Assembly (NCBI GenBank): GCA_019163375.1
Contig: JAFLKK010000004.1
Span: forward strand, 434,001-498,000
From: Paludibacter sp.
GTDB lineage: Bacteria > Bacteroidota > Bacteroidia > Bacteroidales > Paludibacteraceae
DNA: 64,000 nt
Direction of reading: 5' to 3'
How positions within the stretch are numbered: the stretch's first letter is position 1; every line of letters begins with the position of its first letter. The notes under the pieces were generated by a model, which saw nothing but the letters and a program-made list of their open reading frames with translations, was not told the DNA's origin and did not search any database. Shown one piece after another: positions 26,692 to 35,552 of this stretch. The translations under genes and the position numbers were made by a program.

Positions 26692-26892
26692 TTATTTATC
26701 GGGTTCAGAGCCTGCGTTTCTTTTGTGCTCTTTAGCCGTAGCCAGTTGAACCTCTTTTTCTTTCCTTTTTCTACTTTTTGTAATCGTACCGTTGAGTTTA
26801 GAGATAATCTTAGTGCTGACTCTTTTACCTTCCAGCAAAAAACTATACATGTCTTCACCCAGCGACGAACCGTTTTTGCCTGAATTACTCAT
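26692..26892 (-). CDS. Small basic protein of unknown function
   Basis: A 66-residue, Lys-rich soluble protein (ISKLNGTITKSRKRKEKE). No family is recognised. It lies 30 bp downstream of the 86-residue gene and follows the same strand, so it is likely the last gene of a three-gene operon. A different frame over the same bases (26661-26858) is also open; this frame is preferred for its start directly behind the upstream gene. Confidence 0.5.
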   Translation of the reverse strand: MSNSGKNGSSLGEDMYSFLLEGKRVSTKIISKLNGTITKSRKRKEKEVQLATAKEHKRNAGSEPDK

Positions 26893-26922
26893 AATGTAGT
26901 TATTACTTATTGATTAAATCGA

Positions 26923-27183
26923 TTATACCTTTTTATCGGGTTGCTCCGAAATATATTTACTGAGCATCGTATTCAGCGAATCATAATATGATTTCAGATT
27001 TCTGAGCGTGACTTCCACGTTTGTTTCGTCCGTTGCGGCCATGGGCATTTCTTCCAAAAACCGTGTCAACTGCGGATAGTGATCTTTTATCCTGGTGGTG
27101 ATTTCAATAATCTTCAGGTTCAAATCAGTCTCCATGTCATCGTGCGCCTTGCTATTTGCCGGCTTATCTGTTGAATTTTCCAT
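26923..27183 (-). CDS. Small helical protein of unknown function
   Basis: An 86-residue, acidic, probably helical protein (LNLKIIEITTRIKDHYPQLTRFLEEMP, then LRNLKSYYDSLNTML). Its ATG shares a base with the TAA of the upstream lipoprotein gene (TAATG at 27181-27185), so translation is probably coupled. No family is recognised. Confidence 0.65.
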   Translation of the reverse strand: MENSTDKPANSKAHDDMETDLNLKIIEITTRIKDHYPQLTRFLEEMPMAATDETNVEVTLRNLKSYYDSLNTMLSKYISEQPDKKV

Positions 27184-27710
27184 TACTGTACTACTTGAAT
27201 TGAATCCTTAATATCAAATAATTGGCAAGCTTCCGCATAGGGCATGTTTAATAATGCGCTTTGAGTTGGGTATTTTGTTGCTGCCGACTTTAAGGCTGCC
27301 GAGGTGCCCGGTATAACCACAAATCTGAATTTATGTGTAGTAAGCGGTTGATTTATCATATCGCTGGTAAACTCTATATTTCCGTACTCGTGAATCAGAT
27401 AACTCCAGTTTCCACCCACGGCAAAAGCGGGTAATGGTCTGATAGCCGTTGAACTGTACACATCACCGGCCAACCATATATACGCCAAAACGACTCCATT
27501 CTCAACATTATTCTGAGTAAGATCGGGGGCAGATGCACTAAAGAACCAATCGCCGGCATTTCCTGACCAGTTAGTTGGAGTAAACCATTCGGAGTAGTAC
27601 ACTGCAGCATTTTCGCCATTCGTTCCCGGCGCTCCATCTTTTCCACATCCTGTGAAAGTGAGTAATGCAAATGCTATCAATAAATAGGTTGTTTTCATTT
27701 TTGTGTTCAT
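27183..27710 (-). CDS. Lipoprotein with collagen-like start
   Basis: A 175-residue lipoprotein: lipobox TFTGC, then the short collagen-like GKDGAPGTNGEN and a beta-rich domain rich in aromatic residues (YYSEWFTPTNWSG, WFFSASAPDL). Proteins of this build are frequent in Bacteroidota and of unknown function. It is first of a tightly linked set with two small genes. A second Met (27698) is an equally good start. Confidence 0.75.
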   Translation of the reverse strand: MNTKMKTTYLLIAFALLTFTGCGKDGAPGTNGENAAVYYSEWFTPTNWSGNAGDWFFSASAPDLTQNNVENGVVLAYIWLAGDVYSSTAIRPLPAFAVGGNWSYLIHEYGNIEFTSDMINQPLTTHKFRFVVIPGTSAALKSAATKYPTQSALLNMPYAEACQLFDIKDSIQVVQ

Positions 27711-27760
27711 AATAGATTGAATTATTTGTTAGTGTTATTTTGTTGTTTTAGAAATAAGAG

Positions 27761-27966
27761 TAACCACTAAGGTACAAATGGAACATCCCGAGAATCGGGA
27801 GGGCACTTAGGATCACTAAAGTTTCAGACAAATACAGGAAACTAAGATAAAAACGGGTTAGAAATAAATATTTAGGTTTCATCTTCGTGCTCTTTCTGCT
27901 ATAGCTACAAAGACTATCATAAACTTAAACCTGGTCTTACTCTGTGTTCTTAGTGCCTTAGTGGTA
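27761..27966. repeat. CACTAAG-type inverted element, copy 2
   Basis: Begins TAACCACTAAGGTACAAATG and ends CTTAGTGCCTTAGTGGTA. It contains GGAACATCCCGAGAATCGGG, as does copy 3. Confidence 0.7.
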
Positions 27967-27971
27967 AAATC

Positions 27972-28886
27972 TTAAATTGTCAATAGAGCAATGACCGACT
28001 TCATTTTGTCTCTTAACTGCTCCACGAAAGAAGTGATTACTTCAGAGGGGATCGTTCGCTGGTCTTTATACACCGAAGCAAAAAATGTTTTCAGTTGTTT
28101 GTTGAAGTCAGCCGAATTCTCCAGATTACTTAAATGCCCGGCGTGCTTGATAACATGCAGAATAGACTGTTTGATATTTTCGTGCATATAGGTGGCGGTA
28201 ACCGGTGGTGTAATTGTATCCTCTTCACCTACCATTATAAGTACCGGTACCTGAATGTGGGGTAACAGGGTGCATGTTTCTTTCCGAACGCACAAGGCAA
28301 GTAATGTTTTGCTGAGTGATTGGATAGAGGTAGCGAGTATCATTTCCTTTACCGCTGCTATTTCCGCCACTTTTGTTGTCTGCGATTGAGGAGCAAAAAG
28401 GATTTTTACACTGTTGTCGGCATAATTCAGGAGCCCGTTTTTTTCAATACTTTCGACGGTTTTCATACGTTTTTCTATTGTTTCCGGCGTATCGGGGAAG
28501 CAACTGGTATCACATAAAACAAGTGACTCGAAACGGTGCGGATAGTTCTCGATGGCATTTAAAGCGATATATCCGCCCATTGATAATCCGCAAAGCGATG
28601 CCTTGTCAATTTTCAGTGCGTCCATAAAGTAAATCAGATCATGCGCAAAATTCTCAATACTGAATGTGGTTTCATCTGTCGATTCCGATTCACCATGCCC
28701 ACGAACATCATAAGCTATGACACGGTACTGTTCTTTCAGCGCTTTCAGTTGTTTTTTCCACATGGATTTATTTAGTGGAAAACCATGAATAAATATGAGA
28801 ACAGGAGCATCATCGGGTCCATCATCCGTGTAACAAACCATTAGATTATTTAAAAATAAGTTTATATTTTTTCCGAAGTAACGCAT
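27972..28886 (-). CDS. Alpha/beta hydrolase, stress regulon member
   Basis: A 304-residue alpha/beta hydrolase with oxyanion stretch HGFPLNKSMW, nucleophile elbow CGLSMGGYI, acid in VGEEDTITPP and His in HAGHLSNLE. It resembles 3-oxoadipate enol-lactonase/haloperoxidase-type proteins, but no aromatic-degradation genes are near, so the substrate is open. Compared with relatives it has about 35 extra residues at the C-terminus. Regulon element 7 places it with the stress genes. Confidence 0.88.
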   Translation of the reverse strand: MRYFGKNINLFLNNLMVCYTDDGPDDAPVLIFIHGFPLNKSMWKKQLKALKEQYRVIAYDVRGHGESESTDETTFSIENFAHDLIYFMDALKIDKASLCGLSMGGYIALNAIENYPHRFESLVLCDTSCFPDTPETIEKRMKTVESIEKNGLLNYADNSVKILFAPQSQTTKVAEIAAVKEMILATSIQSLSKTLLALCVRKETCTLLPHIQVPVLIMVGEEDTITPPVTATYMHENIKQSILHVIKHAGHLSNLENSADFNKQLKTFFASVYKDQRTIPSEVITSFVEQLRDKMKSVIALLTI

Positions 28887-29005
28887 AGGAATAGAGTTTT
28901 TTTATGTTTTATTAAAGGAGAAATACCTGATTCTATTTGAAATATCGGTTCGAATATTCAGTAAAAACAAGCAAGGCAAAATTATATACCATAGGCATCC
29001 TAAAT

Positions 29006-29042
29006 GTTATACAATACTTGGATATACTTACATGATTCACAC
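29006..29042 (-). promoter_or_regulatory. Regulon element 7
   Basis: Boxes TTATACAAT at 29007 and TTACATGATTCACAC at 29028, with TAATTTTG as -7 at 28977-28984 (23 bp). It serves the hydrolase at 27972-28886. Confidence 0.78.
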
Positions 29043-29091
29043 ATCCGCTCCTCATAACTCGCATTTGAATATAGGCAGATGTCATTTATCC

Positions 29092-29187
29092 GAAATGAAA
29101 CAGTGGGAAAGAAGCTTTTAGATGCGAAGTTCAAATTTTATTTATGACCTTCTGTTCTTAGCTTCACCCTCCCATTGTTTCATTAGA
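29092..29187 (-). terminator. Possible long hairpin at operon end
   Basis: AATGAAACAGTGGGA pairs with TCCCATTGTTTCATT over a long loop, just past the last Usp gene of the bacterioferritin operon. There is no clear T-run, so this is a weak call. Confidence 0.35.
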
Positions 29188-29211
29188 ATAGTATGCACAA
29201 ATAAGCAAAAT

Positions 29212-29673
29212 TTAATCTTCTTCTCTTTTTTTTGTTGGCACAATAAACATAGGGATAGTGGTGTGTTTCAATACATCGGCGGTAACGCTTCCAAGCAGGA
29301 TATGCTCCAACCACTTGCGACTGTGCGACCCCATCACGATGACGTCGATGTCCATTTCTTTGATGGTATCTAAAATACAAGTGGCAAAATCACCCTCGCG
29401 TACCACGGTTTGAATATATTCATCCTTCAAATGTCGTTTTGTTTTTTCTAGAAATTGCTCTGAAGCATCTTTCAGTTCAGTAACGGTATCTAATTGCATG
29501 GGACCTAAATTGAGATAGGTTAACGAATAAGCTACCAAATCAACCACTACGTGGATAAGGATTACTTCGGCATGCATAGAGTTTGCAAAAGTGAACCCCA
29601 CTTCAGCTACCCTTTTCGCCGTTGGGTCATAATCCAGTGCAATCAGAACTTTTTTTATTTTAGTTGTTTCCAT
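29212..29673 (-). CDS. Universal stress protein, last gene of the Bfr-PKS operon
   Basis: A 153-residue Usp domain starting METTKIKKVLIALDYDP; a longer reading from 29721 adds non-Usp residues and is rejected. The nucleotide loop is GSHSRKWLEHILLGS, again with Ser at the second Gly. It lies 44 bp past another Usp gene, and the two may form a heterodimer. It is the fifth gene of the probable operon that starts with bacterioferritin. Confidence 0.9.
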   Translation of the reverse strand: METTKIKKVLIALDYDPTAKRVAEVGFTFANSMHAEVILIHVVVDLVAYSLTYLNLGPMQLDTVTELKDASEQFLEKTKRHLKDEYIQTVVREGDFATCILDTIKEMDIDVIVMGSHSRKWLEHILLGSVTADVLKHTTIPMFIVPTKKREED

Positions 29674-29717
29674 AGTTATGTGTTTTTTAATTCGTTCATT
29701 TAAAATTATCCAAATAT

Positions 29718-30233
29718 TCATTCTACTAATTTACCTATCCCCTGAGCATTATCTTCTAACGAAATAAAAGTGTTGCTACTGTCATTCTTTCGTGTAGGCG
29801 CAATGAGAATTGGTATTTTTGATTGTTGCAATACCTTGTTGGTAACCCTTCCCAGTACTATTTCTTCCAACCAACGGGTTCTGTTCGACCCCATCACAAT
29901 AAGGTCAATAGCCATCTCTTTTGCTGCGTCCAATATCGATATAGCAAAATCACCTTCTTTTACCAATGTCTTTACAAGATCCTCACTAAGCTTATGTTTT
30001 GAGTTTTTTAGAAAGTGTTCTGCTGCCAGTGCCAACTCCTCCACGGTTTCTAATTTCAGCGACCCCATTTTTTTATAAATCAATGAATAGTCTACCACCC
30101 GAACTTTTACGTGCAAGAGCACCACTTCCGCTCCTAAGGATTTGGCCATGGCAAATCCAACCTCAGCCACTTTTTCGGAGGTAGGATGGAAATCCATTGC
30201 GATCAGTATCTTTTGGACCTTATTTTTTTTCAT
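29718..30233 (-). CDS. Universal stress protein with altered nucleotide loop
   Basis: A 171-residue Usp starting MKKNKVQKILIAMDFHP. The loop reads GSNRTRWLEEIVLGR: the second Gly is Arg and the closing Ser/Thr is Arg too, so classic ATP binding seems unlikely. It has about 20 extra residues at the C-terminus (NTFISLEDNAQGIGKLVE). Fourth gene of the bacterioferritin operon, 35 bp past the methyltransferase-like gene. Confidence 0.88.
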   Translation of the reverse strand: MKKNKVQKILIAMDFHPTSEKVAEVGFAMAKSLGAEVVLLHVKVRVVDYSLIYKKMGSLKLETVEELALAAEHFLKNSKHKLSEDLVKTLVKEGDFAISILDAAKEMAIDLIVMGSNRTRWLEEIVLGRVTNKVLQQSKIPILIAPTRKNDSSNTFISLEDNAQGIGKLVE

Positions 30234-30268
30234 TGTTGTCAAGTTTGAATGATGAATCGACTTATGTG

Positions 30269-30763
30269 TCACTCTATTTTCAATACCTTATTTTCTTCTT
30301 TAATCCTTACAGATAACATAATTGCATTCAGCATCGTAAAAACAATAGCCGTATAATACAAATGAAATACCAACGGAATAACAGCTATTTCGGCAATTAC
30401 AATCAGGTAGTTCGGATGTTTGATGTAGTTGTACACTCCCTTTTTTATCAACGGCAATCCTGAGACATGATAAATCTTGGTGTTCCAAAATTTACCCAAC
30501 GAAGCAATAACCCCGGCTTTAAAAGCCAACAGCAATAAATAGAGGACAAGAAAGAACAGACTGAAATGCGCTGTTGATGTTGTCAGATATTCAACAAGTA
30601 ACGAGACGATAAACAAGACATGAAGTGCTACAATGTATGGATAATGTTTCTGACCATATTCGATGGCGCCATTCTGCAATAACCATTTTTCATTCCTTCG
30701 CGAAAGGATTAATTCTCCTATTCTCAGCAGGATAATAAATGATATGAAAAGGATAAAAGCCAT
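30269..30763 (-). CDS. Isoprenylcysteine-methyltransferase-like protein (BpsB type)
   Basis: A 164-residue membrane protein with four to five helices and the ICMT signature KKGVYNYIKHPNYLIVIAEI, which binds SAM in this family. It starts 4 bp past the stop of the type III polyketide synthase gene. In Bacillus subtilis the pair bpsA-bpsB has the same make-up: BpsA builds alkylpyrones and BpsB methylates them. By analogy this protein likely O-methylates the product of its neighbour. The family assignment is firm; the substrate is inferred from gene order. Confidence 0.82.
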   Translation of the reverse strand: MAFILFISFIILLRIGELILSRRNEKWLLQNGAIEYGQKHYPYIVALHVLFIVSLLVEYLTTSTAHFSLFFLVLYLLLLAFKAGVIASLGKFWNTKIYHVSGLPLIKKGVYNYIKHPNYLIVIAEIAVIPLVFHLYYTAIVFTMLNAIMLSVRIKEENKVLKIE

Positions 30764-30767
30764 CGTA

Positions 30768-31829
30768 TCAGTTGTTCATTTGAAGTAAAACCATTTCACA
30801 CGAGAATCCGGGACCCATAGATACCATTAAGCCGTAACCGTTTTCGAAGTCCTGCTTAAAGAACCGTTCCAATACATACAAAACGGTTGCACTTGACATA
30901 TTACCATTATCGTTCATCACCTCGCGGGTGTTTAATAGAAAATCGCCTTCCACTCCCAAGGCTTCTTCATAAGCCGCCAGGACTTTCTTGCCGCCGGGAT
31001 GGAAAATGAAATTTTTAATATCAGACAGCTTCAAACCATGTTTATCCAAAAAGGAAGTAAGATCATTTCGTACATTCTTTGAGATAATGGTTGGAATATC
31101 CGACGAGAACAATACTTTAAATCCGGTGTCCATAAACTGCCAACCCATAACGTCCAACGAATCGTAATACAATTTACTTTCATTCGCCAGAAATGTGATT
31201 GCCTTATTGGTTTTAGGTGCATGATTATCGCCCGTAATAATACAGGCAGCCACTCCATCGGCAAATAAACTGGAGCCAATGAAATTACTCTTGCTGAAAT
31301 CGTTTCGCAGAAAAGTCAACGAACATAATTCCACTGCAACAAGCAAAACCACCGCATCGGGATTGGCTTTTGCCAACGTGCAGGCTTTTGAATAACCCGA
31401 AACACCTCCGCCACAGCCTAAGCCGAATATTGCCATTCGATTAATGGTTTGGCTTAGTCTCATTTTATTAATGATCAGCGCATCTAAACTGGGCGTGGAA
31501 AGTCCGGTAGTGGAAATAAAAATAATATCCGTGATGTCTTCCTTCCGAATATGTGCCGAAGAAATACATTCCTCTGTTGCTTTTACCGAATACTCCAGCG
31601 AAATACGGATATATTCTGCATTTTGTTCTTCAAAAGTATGCAGGTCGGCGTAGTACTCGAGCGGTTTACAGAAATTACGGGTAATTATTTCGGTATTATC
31701 AAAGGCGCTCAGCATCCGTTCCACTTGCGGGTACGAAGGTGCAAATAAGCTATTGGCATATTGTTTCACTTCCTGCTGATCAGTTTTAAAAGGAAAATCA
31801 ATGGTAGATATGGCAGCTAATGTTGGCAT
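30768..31829 (-). CDS. Type III polyketide synthase (chalcone/stilbene synthase family)
   Basis: A 353-residue thiolase-fold enzyme with the complete triad: Cys139 in GLGCGGGVSG, His277 in FHPGGKKV, Asn310 in DNGNMSSA. These enzymes extend an acyl-CoA starter with malonyl-CoA to give pyrones, resorcinols or phloroglucinols. With a BpsB-like methyltransferase behind it, an alkylpyrone or alkylresorcinol lipid is the best guess. It lies in a stress operon between bacterioferritin and two Usp genes, which suggests a membrane lipid made in growth arrest. Confidence 0.92.
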   Translation of the reverse strand: MPTLAAISTIDFPFKTDQQEVKQYANSLFAPSYPQVERMLSAFDNTEIITRNFCKPLEYYADLHTFEEQNAEYIRISLEYSVKATEECISSAHIRKEDITDIIFISTTGLSTPSLDALIINKMRLSQTINRMAIFGLGCGGGVSGYSKACTLAKANPDAVVLLVAVELCSLTFLRNDFSKSNFIGSSLFADGVAACIITGDNHAPKTNKAITFLANESKLYYDSLDVMGWQFMDTGFKVLFSSDIPTIISKNVRNDLTSFLDKHGLKLSDIKNFIFHPGGKKVLAAYEEALGVEGDFLLNTREVMNDNGNMSSATVLYVLERFFKQDFENGYGLMVSMGPGFSCEMVLLQMNN

Positions 31830-31919
31830 AAATTGGTGTTTTAAATAATTCTTCTCTGTCGAAATAGCTGCAAAAAGACAAAGTCTTCAGGCAGCTATTC
31901 CGATAACAAAGACTACGCT

Positions 31920-32399
31920 TTAGACAGCAGCTCCTGTGGTTTGATTAACAAGGTAATTCTCCAACCCCATTTGTTCAATCTGTGCACGTTGCATTTCTGC
32001 CCAGTCTACATGCGCTTCTTCCATGATGAGTATTTTAGAAAGCAAATCCACTGTACCCTGGTCATTTACTTCGCGACCTAAATTTATGGCAGCATTGTAT
32101 TTCTTCACAGCGTCAAGTTCATCGCCATTATCGTTTTTAATCATTTCCAACACCGTTTTCCCAATCTTCATAGGGTTGAGTATAGAAACAGTTGGAGCAC
32201 CATCCAAAAAAATGATACGTTCAATAAGCCACTCGGCATGGAACATTTCGTCCATTGCCTGTTTTCTGATGGCCTGATGAAGCTTGGTGTAACCCCAGCT
32301 AGCACACATTTCCGAATGAACCATGTATTGATTTATTGCAGTTAATTCATCTGCCAACAGCGAATTTAATACCGTAATTAATTTTTCATTCCCTTTCAT
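31920..32399 (-). CDS. bfr: Bacterioferritin
   Basis: A 159-residue four-helix ferritin. Ferroxidase ligands are visible: Glu in LLADELTAINQY, Glu and His in DEMFHAEWLIERI, and EEAHVDW near the C-terminus. The heme-ligand Met lies in QAMDEMFHAE, typical of Bfr. It stores iron as ferric mineral and so limits Fenton chemistry. It is the first gene behind regulon element 8, followed by the polyketide synthase, the methyltransferase-like protein and two Usps. Confidence 0.93.
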   Translation of the reverse strand: MKGNEKLITVLNSLLADELTAINQYMVHSEMCASWGYTKLHQAIRKQAMDEMFHAEWLIERIIFLDGAPTVSILNPMKIGKTVLEMIKNDNGDELDAVKKYNAAINLGREVNDQGTVDLLSKILIMEEAHVDWAEMQRAQIEQMGLENYLVNQTTGAAV

Positions 32400-32474
32400 A
32401 ATCGTATTTTTTTTAATAAATAATTCTTATTACTAAATCTGAAAAGCAAAGTTAGGGTCAGTCTCACAGAAAAT

Positions 32475-32511
32475 GTTACATAATTATGTCGTAAAGTTGT
32501 ATTATTCACAC
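32475..32511 (-). promoter_or_regulatory. Regulon element 8
   Basis: Boxes TTACATAAT at 32476 and TTGTATTATTCACAC at 32497, with TAACTTTG as -7 at 32447-32454 (22 bp). It drives the five-gene bacterioferritin operon. Confidence 0.8.
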
Positions 32512-32545
32512 ATTTATAACAGTCTTACGGTTTGGTGTTCACTGC

Positions 32546-33619
32546 TTAGTAACGCACCTTCAATACAATATCTCCCAGTGTTTTCAGCTCTTCCTGAGTG
32601 GTAAACATGGCTCTTCCTTTCTTGGAAATTACTTCCCAGGCAATGTCGCTAGTGATGTCGTCAATCACACCGGGCAAGGTAACATCAGTCACCAAATCCA
32701 ACGAGAACTCATCAGTAACCCTCACGGCTTGATGAAAATTGTCGTTTACAATCAGTAAATCTCCTCTGCCATCTTTTGCGGCACGGTAAATCTCCGATAG
32801 TTCGGTAATAACAAGTCCTTTCCCAACCGCTTCCTGCATTTCCTGTATAGCTTCCGCACGTCCAAGTGCTTGCTGAGCACTCACTATTTTCCATGCATCT
32901 TTGGCTACCGAGGTATTTCCTTTGTTATCCTGCGACAGATTTGTCCACCCAAGATAAACAGAAGGCTTATCGGCCATTTTCAAAAAACGATTGTAATTAT
33001 CACTGGTAGAAATCACCACACATTTCATCTCCGTTTTATTATTCACTCTCACCACCGCTTTGTCTATCTTATTGAAAAACTCGCGGGTTTGACTCTCTGT
33101 CTGTTTCGCATCACTGACGGTTTCGGTATCGGCCAGTTCATTTACATCATTCGTAAATGGAAAATCATCATTGTTTATCTCGCCCACAATTGCATCATTC
33201 ACTGCCATCAGCAAGCGAACATTGGATTGAGTAAGCATCAACATCATATATTCTTCAGTCCGGTTAAACATTTTTACTAAAGGCTTCACTGCAAAACTCT
33301 CCGACACATGCACTGCATCAACGGTAGGCCATGCAGAACGTACAATTTCATCCGTTGCATTCGACAGAAAAATGTGTAAGCTCTCTAAGTTGTAGTTCAC
33401 ATCAATCTGCGATTCAACGCGATTGATTTTCCCGATTAATTCAATTACCGGATGTTGACCAAACTCTTTTATCACACGCTCTTTAGCTTCTTCCAACAGC
33501 GTTTTAAGCACAATAATATCTTTCTGATTATCCGGGTAATTCTTGTTTGTATTCATCGAAATAGTAACACAAGGACAATTTTTCTCTGTTGCCAGTTTTT
33601 CTAATTTTTCTCTTTTCAT
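32546..33619 (-). CDS. aeRF1-family protein, Balon/baeRF-like ribosome hibernation factor
   Basis: A 357-residue soluble protein with no membrane segments. It has the layout of bacterial relatives of archaeal-eukaryotic release factor 1 (baeRF families): an N-terminal part starting KREKLEKLATEKNCPCVTISMNT, a central RNase H-like part and a C-terminal pelota/eRF1-like domain (DLLIVNDNFHQAV). No GGQ motif is visible, so peptide release is unlikely. Balon, a hibernation factor of Psychrobacter, belongs to the same superfamily and docks in the ribosomal A site. Third gene after a Usp and aldolase, 143 bp from the latter, probably the same operon. The Balon link is by family, not proven. Confidence 0.65.
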   Translation of the reverse strand: MKREKLEKLATEKNCPCVTISMNTNKNYPDNQKDIIVLKTLLEEAKERVIKEFGQHPVIELIGKINRVESQIDVNYNLESLHIFLSNATDEIVRSAWPTVDAVHVSESFAVKPLVKMFNRTEEYMMLMLTQSNVRLLMAVNDAIVGEINNDDFPFTNDVNELADTETVSDAKQTESQTREFFNKIDKAVVRVNNKTEMKCVVISTSDNYNRFLKMADKPSVYLGWTNLSQDNKGNTSVAKDAWKIVSAQQALGRAEAIQEMQEAVGKGLVITELSEIYRAAKDGRGDLLIVNDNFHQAVRVTDEFSLDLVTDVTLPGVIDDITSDIAWEVISKKGRAMFTTQEELKTLGDIVLKVRY

Positions 33620-33762
33620 CTTCTGATTTGGTTGTATAAGTAATTGATCTATATATGCAGTCTGACCTCTCCAAAATTATCTCCCTTTGGTTGCTGACCG
33701 TTGGTTATTTATTGATATGCTACTTGAAACTATTTTAGGACAAGACACTCGTAACTATCTAC

Positions 33763-34770
33763 CTATTCAAGATATTCGCCACGTCGTGCTGATAAGTTGC
33801 ATGAAGCGCGATGATACAATGCCTCCTGGGCTTCCCCAACATTTGCTTCTTCGCCATGCCATATTCCTAAGGCAGGTTGCTGAATGGCACGGCCAAACGA
33901 GAATGACAATTCCCATGGCAATTTAGACTTATACCGTGCATTCATAGCATTCAACCGGGCAGAGGCTAACTCTGAAGTTTGTCCACCCGATAAAAAGGCT
34001 ATTCCGGGAACAGCTGCAGGAACTACCCGCATCAGGCATTTTACGGTTGCATCCGCTACTTCCTCCACTGTTTTTTGTTGTAGGCAATCCAAGCCCGGCA
34101 CAATCATATTTGGTTTTAAAATCATCCCTTCCAGCAGTACGCCCTGTGTATACAGTTGTTCGAAAACAACGTGCAATACTTGTTCGGTAACACGGAAACA
34201 GCGTTCCAACGAATGATCGCCATCCATCAATACTTCGGGCTCCACAATCGGAACCAATCCTGCCTCCTGACACAAAGCGGCATAGCGTGCCAATGCCTGT
34301 GCATTTGCTTTGATACATGCCCATGTTGGGATACCTTTGCCAATGGTAATCACAGCCCGCCACTTGGCAAAGCGGAGTCCCATTTTAGCATATTCCTCTA
34401 GTCTGTCGCGCAGGTTATCCAGTCCTTCGGTAATCTTTTCGCCCGGGTGTCCGGCCATATCCACTGTACCGGCATCTACTTTTATTCCGGGAATAATTCC
34501 TTTGTTGGTAAGTGTTTTGATAAATGAAGTTCCATCTTTAAGATGCTGACGAATGGTTTCGTCGAAAAGAATGACTCCACTGATGCTCTCGTTGAGCCCT
34601 TCGGTAGTCACTATCATTTCACGATAATCGCATCGCGATTCAGCCGTTTCGGGAATTCCCAGTTTTGCAAATCGTTTGTTGCAGGTTGGATAACTTTCAT
34701 CCATTGCCAGCAGACCTTTGTTGTCGGCAACCATCGCTCTAGCGGTGTCTATCAGTTTTTGTACATCCAT
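33763..34770 (-). CDS. Class I fructose-bisphosphate aldolase
   Basis: A 335-residue eukaryotic-type class I aldolase. Start GLLAMDESYPTCNKRF, then GVILFDETIRQ; active-site Lys in FAKWRAVI and Schiff-base Lys in GMILKPNMI; C-terminal FLSGGQTSE. It splits fructose 1,6-bisphosphate into DHAP and GAP without a metal. It sits 24 bp after a Usp gene in a stress operon, so this is likely a stress or stationary-phase isozyme; the housekeeping aldolase would be elsewhere. Confidence 0.93.
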   Translation of the reverse strand: MDVQKLIDTARAMVADNKGLLAMDESYPTCNKRFAKLGIPETAESRCDYREMIVTTEGLNESISGVILFDETIRQHLKDGTSFIKTLTNKGIIPGIKVDAGTVDMAGHPGEKITEGLDNLRDRLEEYAKMGLRFAKWRAVITIGKGIPTWACIKANAQALARYAALCQEAGLVPIVEPEVLMDGDHSLERCFRVTEQVLHVVFEQLYTQGVLLEGMILKPNMIVPGLDCLQQKTVEEVADATVKCLMRVVPAAVPGIAFLSGGQTSELASARLNAMNARYKSKLPWELSFSFGRAIQQPALGIWHGEEANVGEAQEALYHRASCNLSARRGEYLE

Positions 34771-34794
34771 TTTGAGTTGTATTTTTTCGAATGA

Positions 34795-35253
34795 TTATTC
34801 TATGTGTTTTCGGGTAGGAACAATGTACAGCGGAATGGTGGTACTTTTCAATACATCCTGCGCTTCACTTCCTAGAATGATGTTTTCCAACCACTTCCTA
34901 CTGTGCGAACCCATAACAATCAGATCCACATTCATTTCTTTGGCGGTTTTTAATATCGTGTCGGCGACTTCGCCTTCTTTCAACACCGTTTTGATGGATT
35001 CACTCCCCAACTTTGCTTTCGCTTTGTTGAGGAAATGCTGAGTCGCCACTTTTAAATCACCCATAACATCTACCTGCAATTCGCGCATATAGGTGTACGA
35101 CGAATAATAAACCGGTTGCTCGGAGATAACATGCAGCAATATCGTTTCGGCATTCATGGTCTGTGCCATCGAGAAACCTACTTCGGCCACCTTAATGGAT
35201 GTTTCGTCGTAATCCATTGCAATCAGCACCTTATCAATTTTGTTTGTTTTCAT
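34795..35253 (-). CDS. Universal stress protein, first gene of the aldolase operon
   Basis: A 152-residue Usp (MKTNKIDKVLIAMDYDETS) with loop GSHSRKWLENIILGS. It is very similar to the Usp at 4691-5140 over its full length, so the two are recent paralogues. It is the first gene behind regulon element 9, with the aldolase 24 bp downstream. Confidence 0.92.
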   Translation of the reverse strand: MKTNKIDKVLIAMDYDETSIKVAEVGFSMAQTMNAETILLHVISEQPVYYSSYTYMRELQVDVMGDLKVATQHFLNKAKAKLGSESIKTVLKEGEVADTILKTAKEMNVDLIVMGSHSRKWLENIILGSEAQDVLKSTTIPLYIVPTRKHIE

Positions 35254-35375
35254 AATCGTAACGTATTTAAATGTCGATGAATGCCCGGTTTGTCCGGGGA
35301 AAAGACAATACGCCTTTCTTCAAAAGAAACGCGTACTGTCAGGAAGCAAAGTTCTATTTTTCGAGCCTGCCATGT

Positions 35376-35412
35376 GTTACAAAATTGTAGAAGAAAGTTG
35401 TATGATTCACAC
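35376..35412 (-). promoter_or_regulatory. Regulon element 9
   Basis: Boxes TTACAAAAT at 35377 and TTGTATGATTCACAC at 35398, with GAACTTTG as -7 at 35347-35354 (23 bp). It drives the Usp-aldolase-baeRF operon. Confidence 0.78.
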
Positions 35413-35510
35413 ATTACATTTGGAGAGAGGAGAGCTGTAATCCACCCCTAACCTCCGCCAGTAGTCGGGACAAGCTCTGAAGGGACTTGAAGTTAGTTGT
35501 AGGCGACAAA

Positions 35511-35552
35511 AGTGGTAGTACGATTTGAAATCGTGCTACCACATTCTTTTTT
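35511..35552 (+). terminator. Hairpin GTGGTAGTACGATTT with T-run
   Basis: A 13-bp stem followed by ATTCTTTTTT on the plus strand. It is part of a composite repeat that recurs at 37094-37197. Confidence 0.55.
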
